Positions 10,947-22,623 of a DNA stretch of 64,000 bases are shown here, one piece after another. The notes below the pieces were generated by a model. The model was not told the DNA's origin. It searched no databases and saw only the letters and a list, made by a program, of their open reading frames with translations. This DNA is from Trichopria drosophilae. Lineage: Eukaryota > Arthropoda > Insecta > Hymenoptera > Diapriidae. Numbering within the stretch: position 1 is the first letter of the stretch; every line of letters begins with the position of its first letter. Made by a program: the position numbers and the translations under genes. The DNA lies in NCBI GenBank assembly GCA_030407085.1, contig CM059587.1, positions 74,699,001 to 74,763,000 on the forward strand, written 5' to 3'.

Positions 10947-13923
10947 GTAAGTAGCTCTTTTGAGAAACAATCTGTCAAGGTAGTAATAAAGTAATAACAA
11001 CAAAAATTTATGGCAAAAAAATCATTTTGATTTTTATTGGGGTAACTGTTGGCGATCCACCCTTCTTGACATACCGCTCTACTTTTACCTATTTTCGTTG
11101 AAAGAGTCTACCCTATGACATTCCCACTTAAGATGGTTGGCAGAGGCGCAATTGCAAGAATCGAGCAAGGTACGACAAGGTATTATGCTAGATATCGACA
11201 TTCTTCGTTTTGTTCTATACTCGTGTTATTGGCTCATAGGGCTTCTGTGTGTAGAACTCAAGGTAGCCCAAGGTATTCCTCGATCCCCTTTAATTCAATA
11301 AGTGCTTTCTTAAGACTGTTTGGAGACTTAGATCAGGTCGACATATAATCATCGCTGAGCAAGGGTACATATGGGAGCTGCGCCTCGAAACGTCGGTGCA
11401 TATTTAAACGGAACTTGTACTAAGCGCTTCGAGTCGCTTCCATCAGTGGGCCAACAACACAGTTCCGAACCTCTCCTCATCCTTTACTAAATTTCAAAAC
11501 ACTGTAGGCACCCGCGTTCAAAGACTGAGCCTTACTTGGATAAGGTTTTATCCAAGTAACTGAAAAGGTGGGTTATTTTGGTGACAAGTGAAATTATTGT
11601 GATGCTAATGCGCGAACTCTTGCTTTGCCAACAATAAAAGTGTTGAATTTACGGAAGAACCAGAGTACGGTTCTGGTAAAAGTGTCGAGGTTCAAGAAAC
11701 CATCTTGTTCAGATGATTGATGACAGAAATCCTTTTTTAAATGCACGAAAAAATATTGTCTGTGAAAACACCTGAAATATTCTAATAGTGGAGGATATCA
11801 TAAAAAGTAATGACTGCACATCATAAAAGTATTGTTCAACTTTCCCCGAAAAGTTACCGCACTTTTTTTAGACATTCTTATATTATAGTTCGGTTATTTT
11901 CGCAGGACGAATGTCCCAGAATATTTTGTAGGTGAGATAATATTTTTTTCGTGTGTTTCGGGGATTTCAGTACTTTGAAATATTAAAAAAATTGAAATAC
12001 ATAAAAGATACTAAGATCATGCAGTTTTGTTGAAATTCCTTGGCTGATATCAATGACGTAAAATAACCAGAAGTGAAATTTAGAAATGACATATAAAAAG
12101 GACAAAGTGACCTTATAAAAGTCTAATAAGATAACAGCTCTTAATGAAATATCATCCTCGATTAGTAAAATCTCTTTGAATTATTTAAGTTGGTACCAAG
12201 AGTTTAATGAACCAAACATGTCAAATAGCCTCAATTAATTTGTTAGTATCTACTCTGAATTTGAATTAAAGTAAAATACCGTACTGGGTTATGTTAATGT
12301 TCATTTTTGAAAGACACTCATATACTGATCATGAAATGTTTGCTTATGCATTCTTTACTCTTACCTTCCAAGTAAACGAGATATTTTTAAGTATTAAAAA
12401 TTGAATCAATCTTAATACCTTCAAAATCGACTTATTGGCATCAAAGTATTATTAATAATTCATAAATATCGACTGGATACCTTGTGAATCCTTGTGAATA
12501 ATACGAATGCTCCAAAAATTTACTGAACGATTCAAGAATATTAACAAGATTTCGGTAAAGAACAATTATCTGGAAGTATTCGAAACGAAAATAGCTTATT
12601 CTTAAATCAGAATTTAAAATGATTGAAATTAGGAAATTATTCCTGAAAGACAACAAATTGGACCATATAACTGAATACTTTTGAATCATTTTTAATCGTT
12701 GTTTGCTGGGTTAGAACATAATGTTAACTAACATTTAGTACCCACAGATCCTAACGTGCTCTTATTTATTGTTCTCCACTGAAAATCACTGCACAGAAAA
12801 AGTAGATTTAATTAACTGACTATTTAAATCATTCAAGATGAACTTGACTATGAACATTATTTTTACTATAAATTAATAAACATAGATGTAATAAGTAAAT
12901 CTTACAAAACCTCATTAATACTGCTACAAAGAAAGGTTTATGATCTTGCATTGTTTCAGTGTTATATTCTTAAATTCTTCGGTATTTATAATTTTAAATT
13001 GAATGTTCGGTCATCGGGTATCTGAGCATAAATTATTCAAATTTTAAAACATTTAAAAAAAAAATTACATAACTAATAGCGAATGTATATAGTGGTTGGT
13101 GTAATTATTTCAACCATGTGCTCTAAAGTATTTAAATACCCCTTTAATGCGATAATATCATAACATTTTACCTAAAATCTACATTTATATTTATATTATC
13201 TACATTTCCCTGAAAATAAATTGAAGATTTAAGTCAATATTGAATGAAATTAAGAAAACATTTTCTTCATTAAAATATACCCTTTAGTTTATAATATTCA
13301 AATGCATTTTCTGTTTTATAGTAATTATTTAACAGATAATGGTTTTCTCAGACAAATTATTCTGAGATCAAAGATTTAGGCAAATTCGTTGTTTAAATGA
13401 ACCTAAAATACATTTACAAATAGCAAACTTTATAACTACAATAATAAGACATAAATAATAACTGCGACTGACGGCGTTAATAACCATCTTCATCTCGATG
13501 AGTGAACTAAATACTGTGGTATACATCATATTTTACATTTTTGAAATAGTTTATTATTAAGACATTCTCAATATGATATACTTTTAATGTAATAAACGTT
13601 AAAAACGTCTAAACTTATGTACGGTGATCATGAAATATCAAGTATTAGATCTTATTTGACCTTAGGTATAACTCTTTTTTAATATACCTCCAACTGTTAA
13701 CATGTATTTAGATTATAAGAGATTTGCTTCAATTTTTATATTACTCACTAATATATACTAAAAAATATGGTGGATTTTGCAGATAATAGATTACACAGAC
13801 CGACAAAATAAACTTAACCCCGTGACCCACAAAAATTTGTCGGAAGGTTTTCGGTTGACTGAATCTGAAGCCGATTTCAAAATCGATGAATCGGCTCTGA
13901 ATCTTAAGACATTGGGATGTTAC
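10947..13923. other. Intergenic stretch with a high-complexity island
   Basis: The part 11046-11560 is less AT-biased and more complex than its surroundings and keeps a plus frame open at 11115-11348, without recognisable protein features. It ends in the hairpin at 11532-11559. A TATTTAAA word at 11401 is followed 44 bp later by an initiator-like TCAGT, a spacing too long for a standard TATA promoter. From 11560 to 13923 I see only AT-rich spacer. Confidence 0.3.
11532..11559. repeat. Perfect 12-bp inverted repeat with 4-nt loop
   Basis: TTACTTGGATAA is followed by the loop GGTT and then its exact reverse complement TTATCCAAGTAA. A short purine-rich run (CTGAAAAGG) follows. The role is unknown; it could be a transposon footprint or an RNA stem-loop. 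Confidence 0.7.
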
Positions 13924-14281
13924 CTAACCTAACATAAAGATGCAAAAACAGGGATTTTGACCTTTTTTTAAGATTACGAAGCATTACATTTGTATGCTAC
14001 TAACTTGCATAACAAGTGCAAGACTTGAGCTTTTTTATGACATTGACTTTTTCATCTTTCTGAATTGATCTATCATACTTATATATAATAACTGAATATA
14101 TCTAAGAATCCATCATAACCATACAAATGTTAAAATTCCATATCTAAGTAAAAAATTAAGACCTTTATGCATTTGAAAGGGCTAATGCAAGATGATTGCA
14201 GTTTTTGAGAAAAAGAAAAAATTCGGTCGAACATAACCTGAAATACAGGAAAAAATCGCTGTTTTTGAAATTTTAGGTTAG
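13924..14281. repeat. Possible inverted-repeat element with CTAACCTAA ends
   Basis: CTAACCTAACAT..CAAAAACAGGGATTTT at the left is mirrored at 14257-14281 by CGCTGTTTTTGAAATTTTAGGTTAG. The shared end is about 30 nt and imperfect, and the interior does not pair well. It may be a small DNA element carrying telomere-like CCTAACCTAA words. Confidence 0.35.
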
Positions 14282-15761
14282 ACTGCCTGCAAAACTAGAG
14301 CAGATTGAGAGATTTTGATCTCCGATTTCGATCTAACGCACCAAAAACTTCCAGAAAAATATATTTTGGTCTCTTTTGACTTTGTTGGCCTGTATTATCA
14401 ATTTCGATGTATTTATTTATTGCATGTTCTTGGATGTCCAAGAATTTGAATGATTTTGGCTGCGTATCAAGTGTAATTAAACCAAGCCATGTTTCAATAA
14501 ATCGCAATTTAATCCACACATATCCATAAGTCAGATTTAAATTTGATGGATGTTCGAATTAGCCTTTCTTTGCAAGTATCTTTTGTTGCAGTAAAAACTA
14601 ATGATGAATATGATAGTATTATTAAAAAATATACTAAAATTTACACTACTAAAAGTTCTTCTAATAGATCATGAGCATAAAATAATTTATGTTTCACAAC
14701 TGCATATAACAAATAATGTTTTAAGCCGTATTAAAATGATCAGGTTGCAGAGTAACTAGAATATTCAGCATATTCAAGGAAATATTTATTTGAAATTATA
14801 AAAAATTGTCCTGTGTATTTCTATATAGTCTAAAAAATAGGAGATCAAAATGATTATTGGTCTTTTAGAGTACTTACGAACCTAATGTTTTGAGTGATCG
14901 AAACGTAAAATTATGTTTTGCAAATGCAAATATTATTGCCACAACTATCATATATATAAAATCGTATACATCATATACATATTGTACAGCAAATTTCTTT
15001 GTTTTCAATTCCGTAAATAAATAAATGTTCTCGTTACCAGAAATATGTATAAATAATAGATTTATACTGAATTAGAACATCAATGAAGACTTTTATATTT
15101 TCAAAAATTAGTTCAAGTTGCAATGTAACACATTTGAATTCATTCCAAGTCGACAAGTATTGTTGAAAAGGTTTCACATATTAATCCTTTATAATCTTTC
15201 AACGTAATATAGTCCATTATTGACAATAATATTTAGTCCCCAAAATTTTTATAATATCAGTATTAGAATGCTCTATAATTTTTAAACAAACAATGTTATT
15301 TAAACGCTTATTGCAATGTCTTGAATGGCTAATACCGTGTTGTCTTCTGTATACTAAAAATATACATGTTAATCCTATCGGACTTAATCCCATTAGACCT
15401 AATACTATACATATAGTAGGATTAGTTATTTGTAATCGGTTCTAATTACATTTTCTACATAACTGAACTGTTGTCTATTTTTAGATACTTTTAGGTTATC
15501 TTTAATGTTAATTATTTCATAATTGATCGTTAGTTGACTATATTGATTTGGCTTCGCGGGTGATCTAGCCTAATCTTTATTAAAAAAAATTGCATAAACA
15601 TCACATAAATACTCCATTTCTAAATTGAATATATAATCAACGGTTTTCATTTTGCAAGAATTCAAAATGCTGTATATCTAGTGATTTTTTATCCATTTTG
15701 CCGACAATTTAATTGTTGAATGATTTTGATATTGAAAATACTAAAGCATTTATTCAATATT
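14282..15761. other. AT-rich spacer upstream of the opsin gene
   Basis: No coding sequence was recognised. A 74-codon minus frame at 14295-14519 has no visible domain. The rest is AT-rich with no clear repeat. Confidence 0.35.
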
Positions 15762-15814
15762 TAATTGAATTTACTGATTTATTTTTCAGCATGGGTTCGA
15801 ATTGACATAAAAAT
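15762..15814 (+). promoter_or_regulatory. Candidate rhodopsin proximal promoter (P3/RCSI-like site plus TATA-like box)
   Basis: TAATTGAATTT at 15762-15772 matches the paired-homeodomain P3 / RCSI consensus of insect rhodopsin promoters (TAATYNRATTA) at all but its last base. It is followed about 35 bp later by CATAAAAAT at 15806-15814, which could serve as a TATA box. This would put a start site near 15835-15850, with a short 5'-UTR exon spliced to the acceptor at 16046. The order and spacing resemble Drosophila rhodopsin promoters. In such an AT-rich background the match could be chance. Confidence 0.35.
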
Positions 15815-16046
15815 GTCTGGTCCAAAATATACTTGACACACTAAAAGTTCGAAATCGAAACTTTACTAAAACCTAGTAATATGCTATTGAAGTTGTAATA
15901 TTATCTGAAAAATTATTTAACTAGTCTACCTAAGTCTACAATATCAAGTTATCTTTTCTTTTTAAACTTACTACAACTCGTAGCGATCATGTTAACAAAC
16001 CTTAACAACTTACCTAATAAATATCACTGAACCAAATAATTTGCAG

Positions 16047-16054
16047 AAACAACA
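16047..16054 (+). other. 5'-UTR end of the opsin first coding exon, after a 3' splice site
   Basis: The sequence TTTGCAG ends at 16046, eight bases before the opsin ATG. This suggests that the first coding exon is preceded by an intron in the 5' UTR. The in-frame codons upstream are open (ACA ACA), so a short upstream coding extension cannot be excluded. The ATG at 16055 gives the normal family length. Confidence 0.5.
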
Positions 16055-17519
16055 ATGTCGGGTCCTCACTTTTCTGCCTACACATGGCAAGCCGCAACTG
16101 GCGGCTTCGGCAACCAAACGGTGGTAGACAAGGTACCACCGGAAATGCTGCACTTGATCGATCCTCATTGGTACCAATATCCACCAATGAATCCTCTGTG
16201 GCATGGGATCCTTGGTTTCGTCATCGGTGTCCTGGGTGTCATTTCCATCATCGGTAATGGAATGGTCGTCTATATTTTCAGCACGACGAAAACGCTTCGT
16301 ACTCCTAGCAATCTTTTGGTCATCAACCTTGCCTTCTCCGATTTCTGCATGATGTTCACCATGTCGCCGCCCATGGTAAAATTCTAATGATCTAACATCT
16401 AAGCAAACACTTTCAACTACGTTCATTGAATTTCTTTTTTAATGGTGGACATTGTTTTAATAGGTGATCAACTGCTATTATGAAACCTGGGTGTTCGGAC
16501 CACTGATGTGCGAAATTTACGCCATGTGTGGCTCCCTGTTTGGAAGTGTCTCGATATGGACTCTCACTATGATCGCCTTCGATAGATACAATGTAATTGT
16601 CAAGGGTTTGTCTGGCAAACCCATGAACATTAAAGGCGCTCTATTCCGTATTTTACTCATTTGGATCTTCTCCGTTTTCTGGACTATTGCTCCGATGCTT
16701 GGCTGGAACCGGTAAAAATAATAGATCCTTTTTATTATTCTGAAAATTTCTAAATTAATTGAATGTTTAAACGAGGAATATTTAAATTTGTAGATATGTG
16801 CCTGAAGGCAACATGACCGCATGCGGCACAGATTACTTGAATAAGGATTGGTTCTCGAGGTCTTACATTCTTGCATACAGTATCTTCGTATACTACTTGC
16901 CTCTCTTCCTCATCATCTACAGCTACTACTTCATCATCGCCGCTGTTGCCGCTCACGAGAAGAACATGCGTGAGCAGGCCAAGAAAATGAATGTCGCATC
17001 GCTCAGGTCATCGGCTGAGAACCAACAGGCTAGCGCAGAATTCAAACTTGCCAAGGTTCGAAATGTCACTTTTGAAAAATTAAAAATAAAAAAAATTGTC
17101 TTGATATCATCATTCATTTCTGGTTTAGGTTGCTTTGATGACAATTGCACTCTGGTTCATGGCCTGGACTCCATATCTCGTCATCAACTACGCTGGAGTC
17201 TTCGAGAGCACAAGGATCACTCCACTCTTCACCATCTGGGGATCAGTTTTCGCTAAGGCAAATGCCGTATACAATCCAATTGTCTACGGAATCAGGTAAA
17301 TAAATATTATGATAATTACTTTTTAAAGAAAGCGATGTGAATGATGTCATATTTAATGATAATAAATATTTATTTAGCCATCCCAAGTACCGAGCAGCTC
17401 TTGGAGCTAGGTTCCCATCATTGGTCTGCGGTGCTACTGACCAACCTCATGGTGGAGATGCTGTGTCCACTGTTTCAGGGGTCACAACTGTCAATGAAGC
17501 TGATAAGAACACAGCTTAG
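16055..17519 (+). CDS. Long-wavelength-sensitive opsin (visual rhodopsin), complete
   Basis: This gene encodes the protein part of a green/long-wavelength visual pigment, a seven-helix Gq-coupled receptor of rhabdom membranes that binds retinal. Five exons are inferred: 16055-16375, 16464-16711, 16794-17055, 17129-17295 and 17378-17519. All introns are GT..AG, 73-88 bp, with phases 0, 2, 0, 2. The joined product is 379 aa, the usual length. Visible landmarks are an N-glycosylation site at N20, the disulfide pair C123 and C200, the D147-R148-Y149 motif, the conserved E194 (the position of bovine E181), the retinal Schiff-base lysine K320, NPIVY at 326-330, and the HPKYR motif at 334-338 typical of Gq-coupled arthropod opsins. 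Tyrosine Y126 occupies the vertebrate counterion position, as is normal in invertebrates. No frameshift or stop interrupts it. Subtype (LW1 or LW2) needs a tree. Confidence 0.97.
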
Positions 17520-17619
17520 ACAGCAAACCAGAATTTCGTTACGTTTACCATGACATCAGGAAAGACGTAACGAAAAAATTCGACGGCAGAAAGAAAAATA
17601 TCATTGAGACGAGTTCATC

Positions 17620-17625
17620 AATAAA
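17620..17625 (+). promoter_or_regulatory. Polyadenylation signal candidate for the opsin
   Basis: The first AATAAA after the opsin stop codon lies about 100 bp downstream of it. Further AT-rich variants follow, so the true cleavage site may be later. Confidence 0.45.
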
Positions 17626-19983
17626 TCAAAACGAACTAAAAATCTGTTGAGTTATGTTGGTCCGACAACAAAATTCCTGTTTAGATAATTGTTCTCGGTT
17701 ATAATGAAATGAAATTTCAGCTCCTGCATTTATCTAGAGAATTGTACATAAGTAACGAATAATACATGATGTCTTATTAACATCGGAAACTGTGATGAGC
17801 TGATTGTATCGTCGGATGGATTTGGGAGAAAATACGAACCATTGTTGTCAGTGGTAAATTTTGCGATTAAACTAGCATAGAGTTTGAGACTCGATTATCA
17901 CCACGATCGGTGTTTCTTGTAAACTCATTGTTAGGAAGAATTGAAAATTTTCCTGACAACCAATTGAATCTGGAGTACCGTATTTTAACAGCAGGTACTT
18001 GGCTTCAACATCAAAAGCTATCTTACATTGCGTGCCATTGCCTATCCATCTGGCAATAACATTGTATCTATTAATTAATTTTGTAAGTCGATTTAAGTTA
18101 TTCAATTAAAGCATATTTATGTGCGGCAAAATCCTGTGTGAGATTCTGATTTATTTATTTCACCTATCACTATTTCATCAAATAATGAATTTTATACTTT
18201 CAGTATTTATTCTACATAATCCTCGTTAAATATTCATATATAATTGTTGTATAGTACATCGTGTATGACGACAATTATGTCCTTTATAGCTCCGAAAGGT
18301 AAAATCTAATGCAGAGTGATCTATTTTTCAAAAGTAATGTAAAATCTATTTATTTAAATTTACGGATAACCTAAGCTAGAATTGACTTAACCGGCGGCCA
18401 TTATTTTGATTTACATACCAAAAAAATCCGAATGAAAATCACCAAGAAATATTTCGATTTTCTCTACTCACAACATTTTTAAGTAACGCTTTTAACATCT
18501 TTTTTTAATCATAAGACTGAGTTCCTGCTTCAAAATAATCACACTTAAGATGCACAGCTTTCTTTAAAGGACTCAAGACGCTCGTCTAGTCTCGTACATA
18601 AGTAATCAATAGAAGCAGTTTCAAAAGAAATGTTAAAATCCTTGATTTTTGCATATTAATTTACAGTGCCTGATATAAATTTATTCATAAGTTCAATGTT
18701 GCAAGTGATATAAAAAAAATGCAAACCTGTAGATTTAAGAATGTGAAATTAAAAAATAACGCCCACCACTCGTGAACACACTTGCGCGCGCGCATCGACT
18801 GTGGGCGGAACATTTCTTGTAGGAAATTAAGTAATACCCTAAATTACTAAGAATATAAGGTGAAATTCATTATTGTTTGAAAGCATAAATACCATTTTCG
18901 AGAAATTTTGAAAAATTGAAAATCCCCCATTTTCGCGATAGCCTAATTTAGAATGAAAGAATTCTTTCTTGTATTATGAATGGGTAGAGGATCGTATTAG
19001 TGGAAAAATTCATAGTACAATATATTGTCATTTCTTGCTACTTTATCAAACAAATTTCAAGTTACAGATAAAATTCTACAACTGTGCTCTAAAAATACAA
19101 ATGTTTATTGAACCTTTCTTTCGATTTCGATATTCAGAATATAGTAAAATATCAGTGACTCTGCGTCAAATTTTTATGGCCATTTTCTGGTCCCGTGTTC
19201 CAAGCAAAGATTCTTAGAAAAAATGACTAAAAACGAGCTTCATATTCTACCAGGGTTGTACCCTAGAATACCGGCGGATATTTTTATTTAAGTCGTAAAC
19301 GTTGACTCCTACATATTTGATAAAAATGAAAAATACTGAATTCCCTGTTATCAGCAAATAAAGTTAAATGTATTTCGATTTAAAAAAAATTCGAAACAAT
19401 TGACCGAATACTAGAAGCCCCAAAATGATTAATATCTTTTTTTTCTAAATCCAGAACAATAGAAAAGTCCAGGCCTCTATGATACAAAAACATCATTCCC
19501 ATTTTTAATCATGACGAAAAAAGTTAATACAGTTTTGAGTAATAAGTTGCTTATTAAGAATTGTGAAAGGGTCATGCAAATTGTAACTATCTCAAACTGT
19601 TCATGATTCACTGCGATTTATCCTTCAAGATTTGCCGACGGCCAACTCGCAGCAGTTCGTTTATTATTTTGAATTGTCCTACAATTTGGTTTTAGTCAAG
19701 TAGCTCTTTTTGTGTCACCAAAAGAAATATTGAATTTAATGCTGGATTAGTACTGAACCAACTCAGAAAAATAGTACAGTATTATTGCGGATTCAACCCT
19801 TCCTTGACGTTTTCGAGGATACCGTCTATAGTAATTACATTTGATGTTGAAAGAAGTTGGGTAACTAATGGATAATAATTACAACTTACATAAAGAACAT
19901 TTTTTAGCTTTTAGCAATTAGAAGCATTCTTCTACCAAGAAAAAGTAAAATATTTTTAGCCATCCGAATCGCCAATAGGTATT
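17626..19983. other. Intergenic spacer downstream of the opsin
   Basis: No gene was recognised. An alternating GCGCGCGCGC tract lies at about 18783-18793, between CGCCCAC and GTGGGCG, which are inverted copies of each other. The sequence 19800-19843 carries the end word TAATTACTATAGACGGTATCC (on the minus strand), related to the hairpin element at 9591, but I could not find its partner end. Confidence 0.4.
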
Positions 19984-20132
19984 GTCGATTAGAGTAAAAA
20001 TTAGTGTATTAAATTTGTTTTCCTGGATGGGATCGAACCCACGACCTTCGACTTTGAAGACCGGCTATCGTCTGAGCTACCAAACTCTTTCGCAATAAAA
20101 TAAAACGAAAATGCTTATTTTTACTCTTCGAC
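19984..20132. repeat. Short inverted-repeat element around a tRNA-like core
   Basis: AGAGTAAAAAT at 19991-20001 is exactly mirrored by ATTTTTACTCT at 20117-20127, and the match extends outward through GTCGA with a 2-nt gap. The pair encloses the tRNA-like sequence at 20021-20087. The whole unit is about 149 bp. It may be a MITE or a SINE-derived unit. Confidence 0.5.
20021..20087 (-). pseudogene. tRNA-like sequence (tRNA-derived SINE or decayed tRNA)
   Basis: Read on the minus strand it has a good A-box (TTGGTAGCTCAG), an anticodon-arm-like stretch with CTTC and GAAG flanking the loop, and a perfect B-box (GGTTCGATCCC). The first and last seven bases do not pair as an acceptor stem, the T-loop is one base short, and the anticodon loop is irregular. 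It is therefore not a functional tRNA by eye. It may be the RNA polymerase III promoter head of a SINE. Confidence 0.5.
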
Positions 20133-22108
20133 GTGACAGGGAAATTTGGCTGCCGCCATGGTTTTCGTCAAGAAAAGATACTATTCAGAAATATTACTTG
20201 GCTTATCAAAGGCAAACAAAATATACATTTTTGTTGGTCAGAGTCCTAGACTAAAAGTACTATCTTTATTCTTGAACAGACCGACGACGTGTTACCAAGT
20301 TTAATTGTACATTTTTGTCTGGTTTCATTGTTTTTACAAGGCAGTAATGATTGCACTTGTATCGGCACTTATGATCTTTCTATATTGGTTGCAAATAGTT
20401 CAGATTTAGAAATTAGTTTGCTACCAATGAGAATTGTGTTTTGTTGTGCAGGTTCGTGAAGTAGCAATTAGGATTTGCAACATAAACAAACCAATAGAAG
20501 TACATCGCAGGCAAAACGAAACATCATATCTTTTTCTACATTTAGATGCGGTTTTATTAAATATCCAAGTCTCAAACTTACAAAGCTGCAAACGAAATGA
20601 CCATCGTAAAATATTATTGTGTTAAATAAAAAACTCAGTTTGTTAACGAAAATAATTATTACTAAAAAAAAAGTTTCTAACAATAAAGTTTATTTAGAAC
20701 GTTACTTATTTCCAAAACAAGCAAAATATAAAAGTCAAAGATCATTTAACAAAAAATATTCCAGTCTTCTGCGATATAAAATACATTTCCATTCTTTATC
20801 ATTTAGGAAAAGTTGATATGGTTTTTTTTATAAGTTACTTATTAAGATTTCTCAAAATGTTATGCAAAGTATAAATGACCGAAACTTCTCACTATTCACG
20901 CCGACCTTCAAGATTATAGCCGTCGGACCACCCACGAGTGCGTTTCTCTGCAATTTATCACCATACTATTTGTCTCCTAAGTTAGACCTACTATCAATTT
21001 ACCGCCTACAATTCGGTTTCAGACAAGTTGCCACCAAAAATATTACTTCTTATTCAAAGAAATGTTTCACCCTAAAAGCTAATACTCTCTTATTCAATTT
21101 AGCATACACTAACTTTTTTGTGTATTAAACAGCGGAAACTTTTATATTGCTAAATTCACGATTAAGCTACATTTCAGAGAATAGACTGTCATACTGTTTA
21201 ATTTAATGAAATAGTAAATTGTTCACGGTAATTTTTTTTGTACACCAATAGTTCGTATAATCTTATCTATAATGTTTTGATTACGTCTATTTCAAACTGA
21301 TTATTCTTTTTATTCAAAATCAACTTTCTTTTTTATTTTGTTTATCAAATTCGCTCTCGACAATTTAACGCCAACTTTATTATTTGTATCTCAAAGATTT
21401 TACATAAATGTATATACTTCCATAAATGTGACGCGTTCTGAAGAAAGGGACCTAAGCGTCCGAACAGTTCGAAACGCTCGCCTTTAAACTGTTATTACAT
21501 GAGAAATATTCAAAGAAAATTCGTTTTGATTTCCGATAACTGACCAGCAATGTTTAGTTTATCTAAAACAATCATAATCCGAAAATCGATTTTTGGACGC
21601 TTAGGTTTCTTTCGTCATAACGCGTCACAAATACTCTATAAAATTTCTCGCAAAATAATTAGTAAATTGGATTACATTTTTATACTACACATTTGATCAT
21701 TGAATTATGATTGTGACCATCCAACACAAAAACGTCTTGGGATATCCTGAGGAATTTCTGAGGAGCTCCGCGGTACAAAACAGAGACATATTTTGGACTT
21801 TCTCAGGGGCTCCTTCGGAAATGCCGGAACATCTTATGATTATTGAAATCTATCTGATTACGTAATCAATAAGTGACAAAGAAAAATTAAACGATAAACA
21901 CTAAAAAAACGTATCCTATTTAGTTTGTGCGACTTGCAATAAAAAGCATTTTTACAATAACTGCTTATCATAGAGTAAACATAAATTACACAAAAACACG
22001 ATATTATCCATATTATATACAAATTTTATCAATTTCATTTTGTTTACTGTCAATGTTTCCACTGCACCTGCAACGCCATCTATCGCAATTTGACATTACA
22101 TCCTCATA
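20133..22108. other. AT-rich spacer
   Basis: No gene is supported. A stretch at 20450-20625 is open after an acceptor-like TTGTGCAG and ends next to AATAAA, but the 60-odd residues have no recognisable features. The piece 21740-21840 has CTGAGGAGCTCC and CTCAGGGGCTCC words shared loosely with 1660-1740, perhaps an old repeat. Confidence 0.35.
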
Positions 22109-22623
22109 CACTGAGAGAAATTATTTACTAATAGTTAATGTAAGCTAATTGCAAGGCTCTTTAACTGTAAGGTTATAACAGCAACTGCAAAGTCAAAAAC
22201 GGCAGGTAACTTTGAGATGAAAATACCAGCACTTTCCTGTACGTCAGCATTGTTATTGTATATTAACTCATATATTTTAACATTCAAGGAGCGTTCGTTA
22301 ACTGTTAATAAAGCTTACATTAAATTCTGTCGTTTGAACTGCGCATGTCAACAATGCGTCGAAAAATTCGCAGAGAATCGAGTAACTGCGCGTGTGTATG
22401 TTTGTTTATCTCTGTTTCGGCGAACTGTAAGCGTGTAAATGTGTCACGTAATGATCGCAAATATTTAAAATTCTTGTATTAACTATTAACATAACAAATT
22501 TAACCGAATCTCAAACTACGGTAATTTCAGGATAAAGTATCTTACCTTAAGATCAAAATCTAAATTCTGTTAGCTTTACTATGAAGTTATTACATTAATT
22601 GTAAACAAACATTTCTCTCAGTG
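22109..22623. mobile_element. Mariner-type element with CACTGAGAGAAAT ends, about 515 bp
   Basis: The left end CACTGAGAGAAAT follows TA. The right end ATTTCTCTCAGTG is its exact reverse complement and is followed by AT rather than TA. Inside the 13-bp ends the arms remain loosely similar (TTTAC..TTAATGTAA on both). The open frame at 22217-22438 inside shows no transposase motif. It is related by its ends to the elements at 43097, 52897 and 62015. Confidence 0.6.

Noticed and set aside
11401..11448. TATA plus initiator promoter
   Set aside because: The 44-bp spacing is too long for a standard TATA-initiator pair and no gene follows.
16010..16426. 138-codon minus frame opposite opsin exon 1
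   Set aside because: It is the antisense shadow of a real, GC-richer exon; the plus frame has all opsin landmarks.
16517..16876. 119-codon minus frame opposite opsin exons 2-3
   Set aside because: It is an antisense shadow and it crosses the true intron.
20021..20087. Functional tRNA gene
   Set aside because: The acceptor stem does not pair, and the T-loop and anticodon loop are irregular.
20434..20625. Possible terminal exon after TTGTGCAG with AATAAA at its stop
   Set aside because: AATAAA is frequent in this AT-rich DNA, the residues are unrecognisable and no upstream exon was found.
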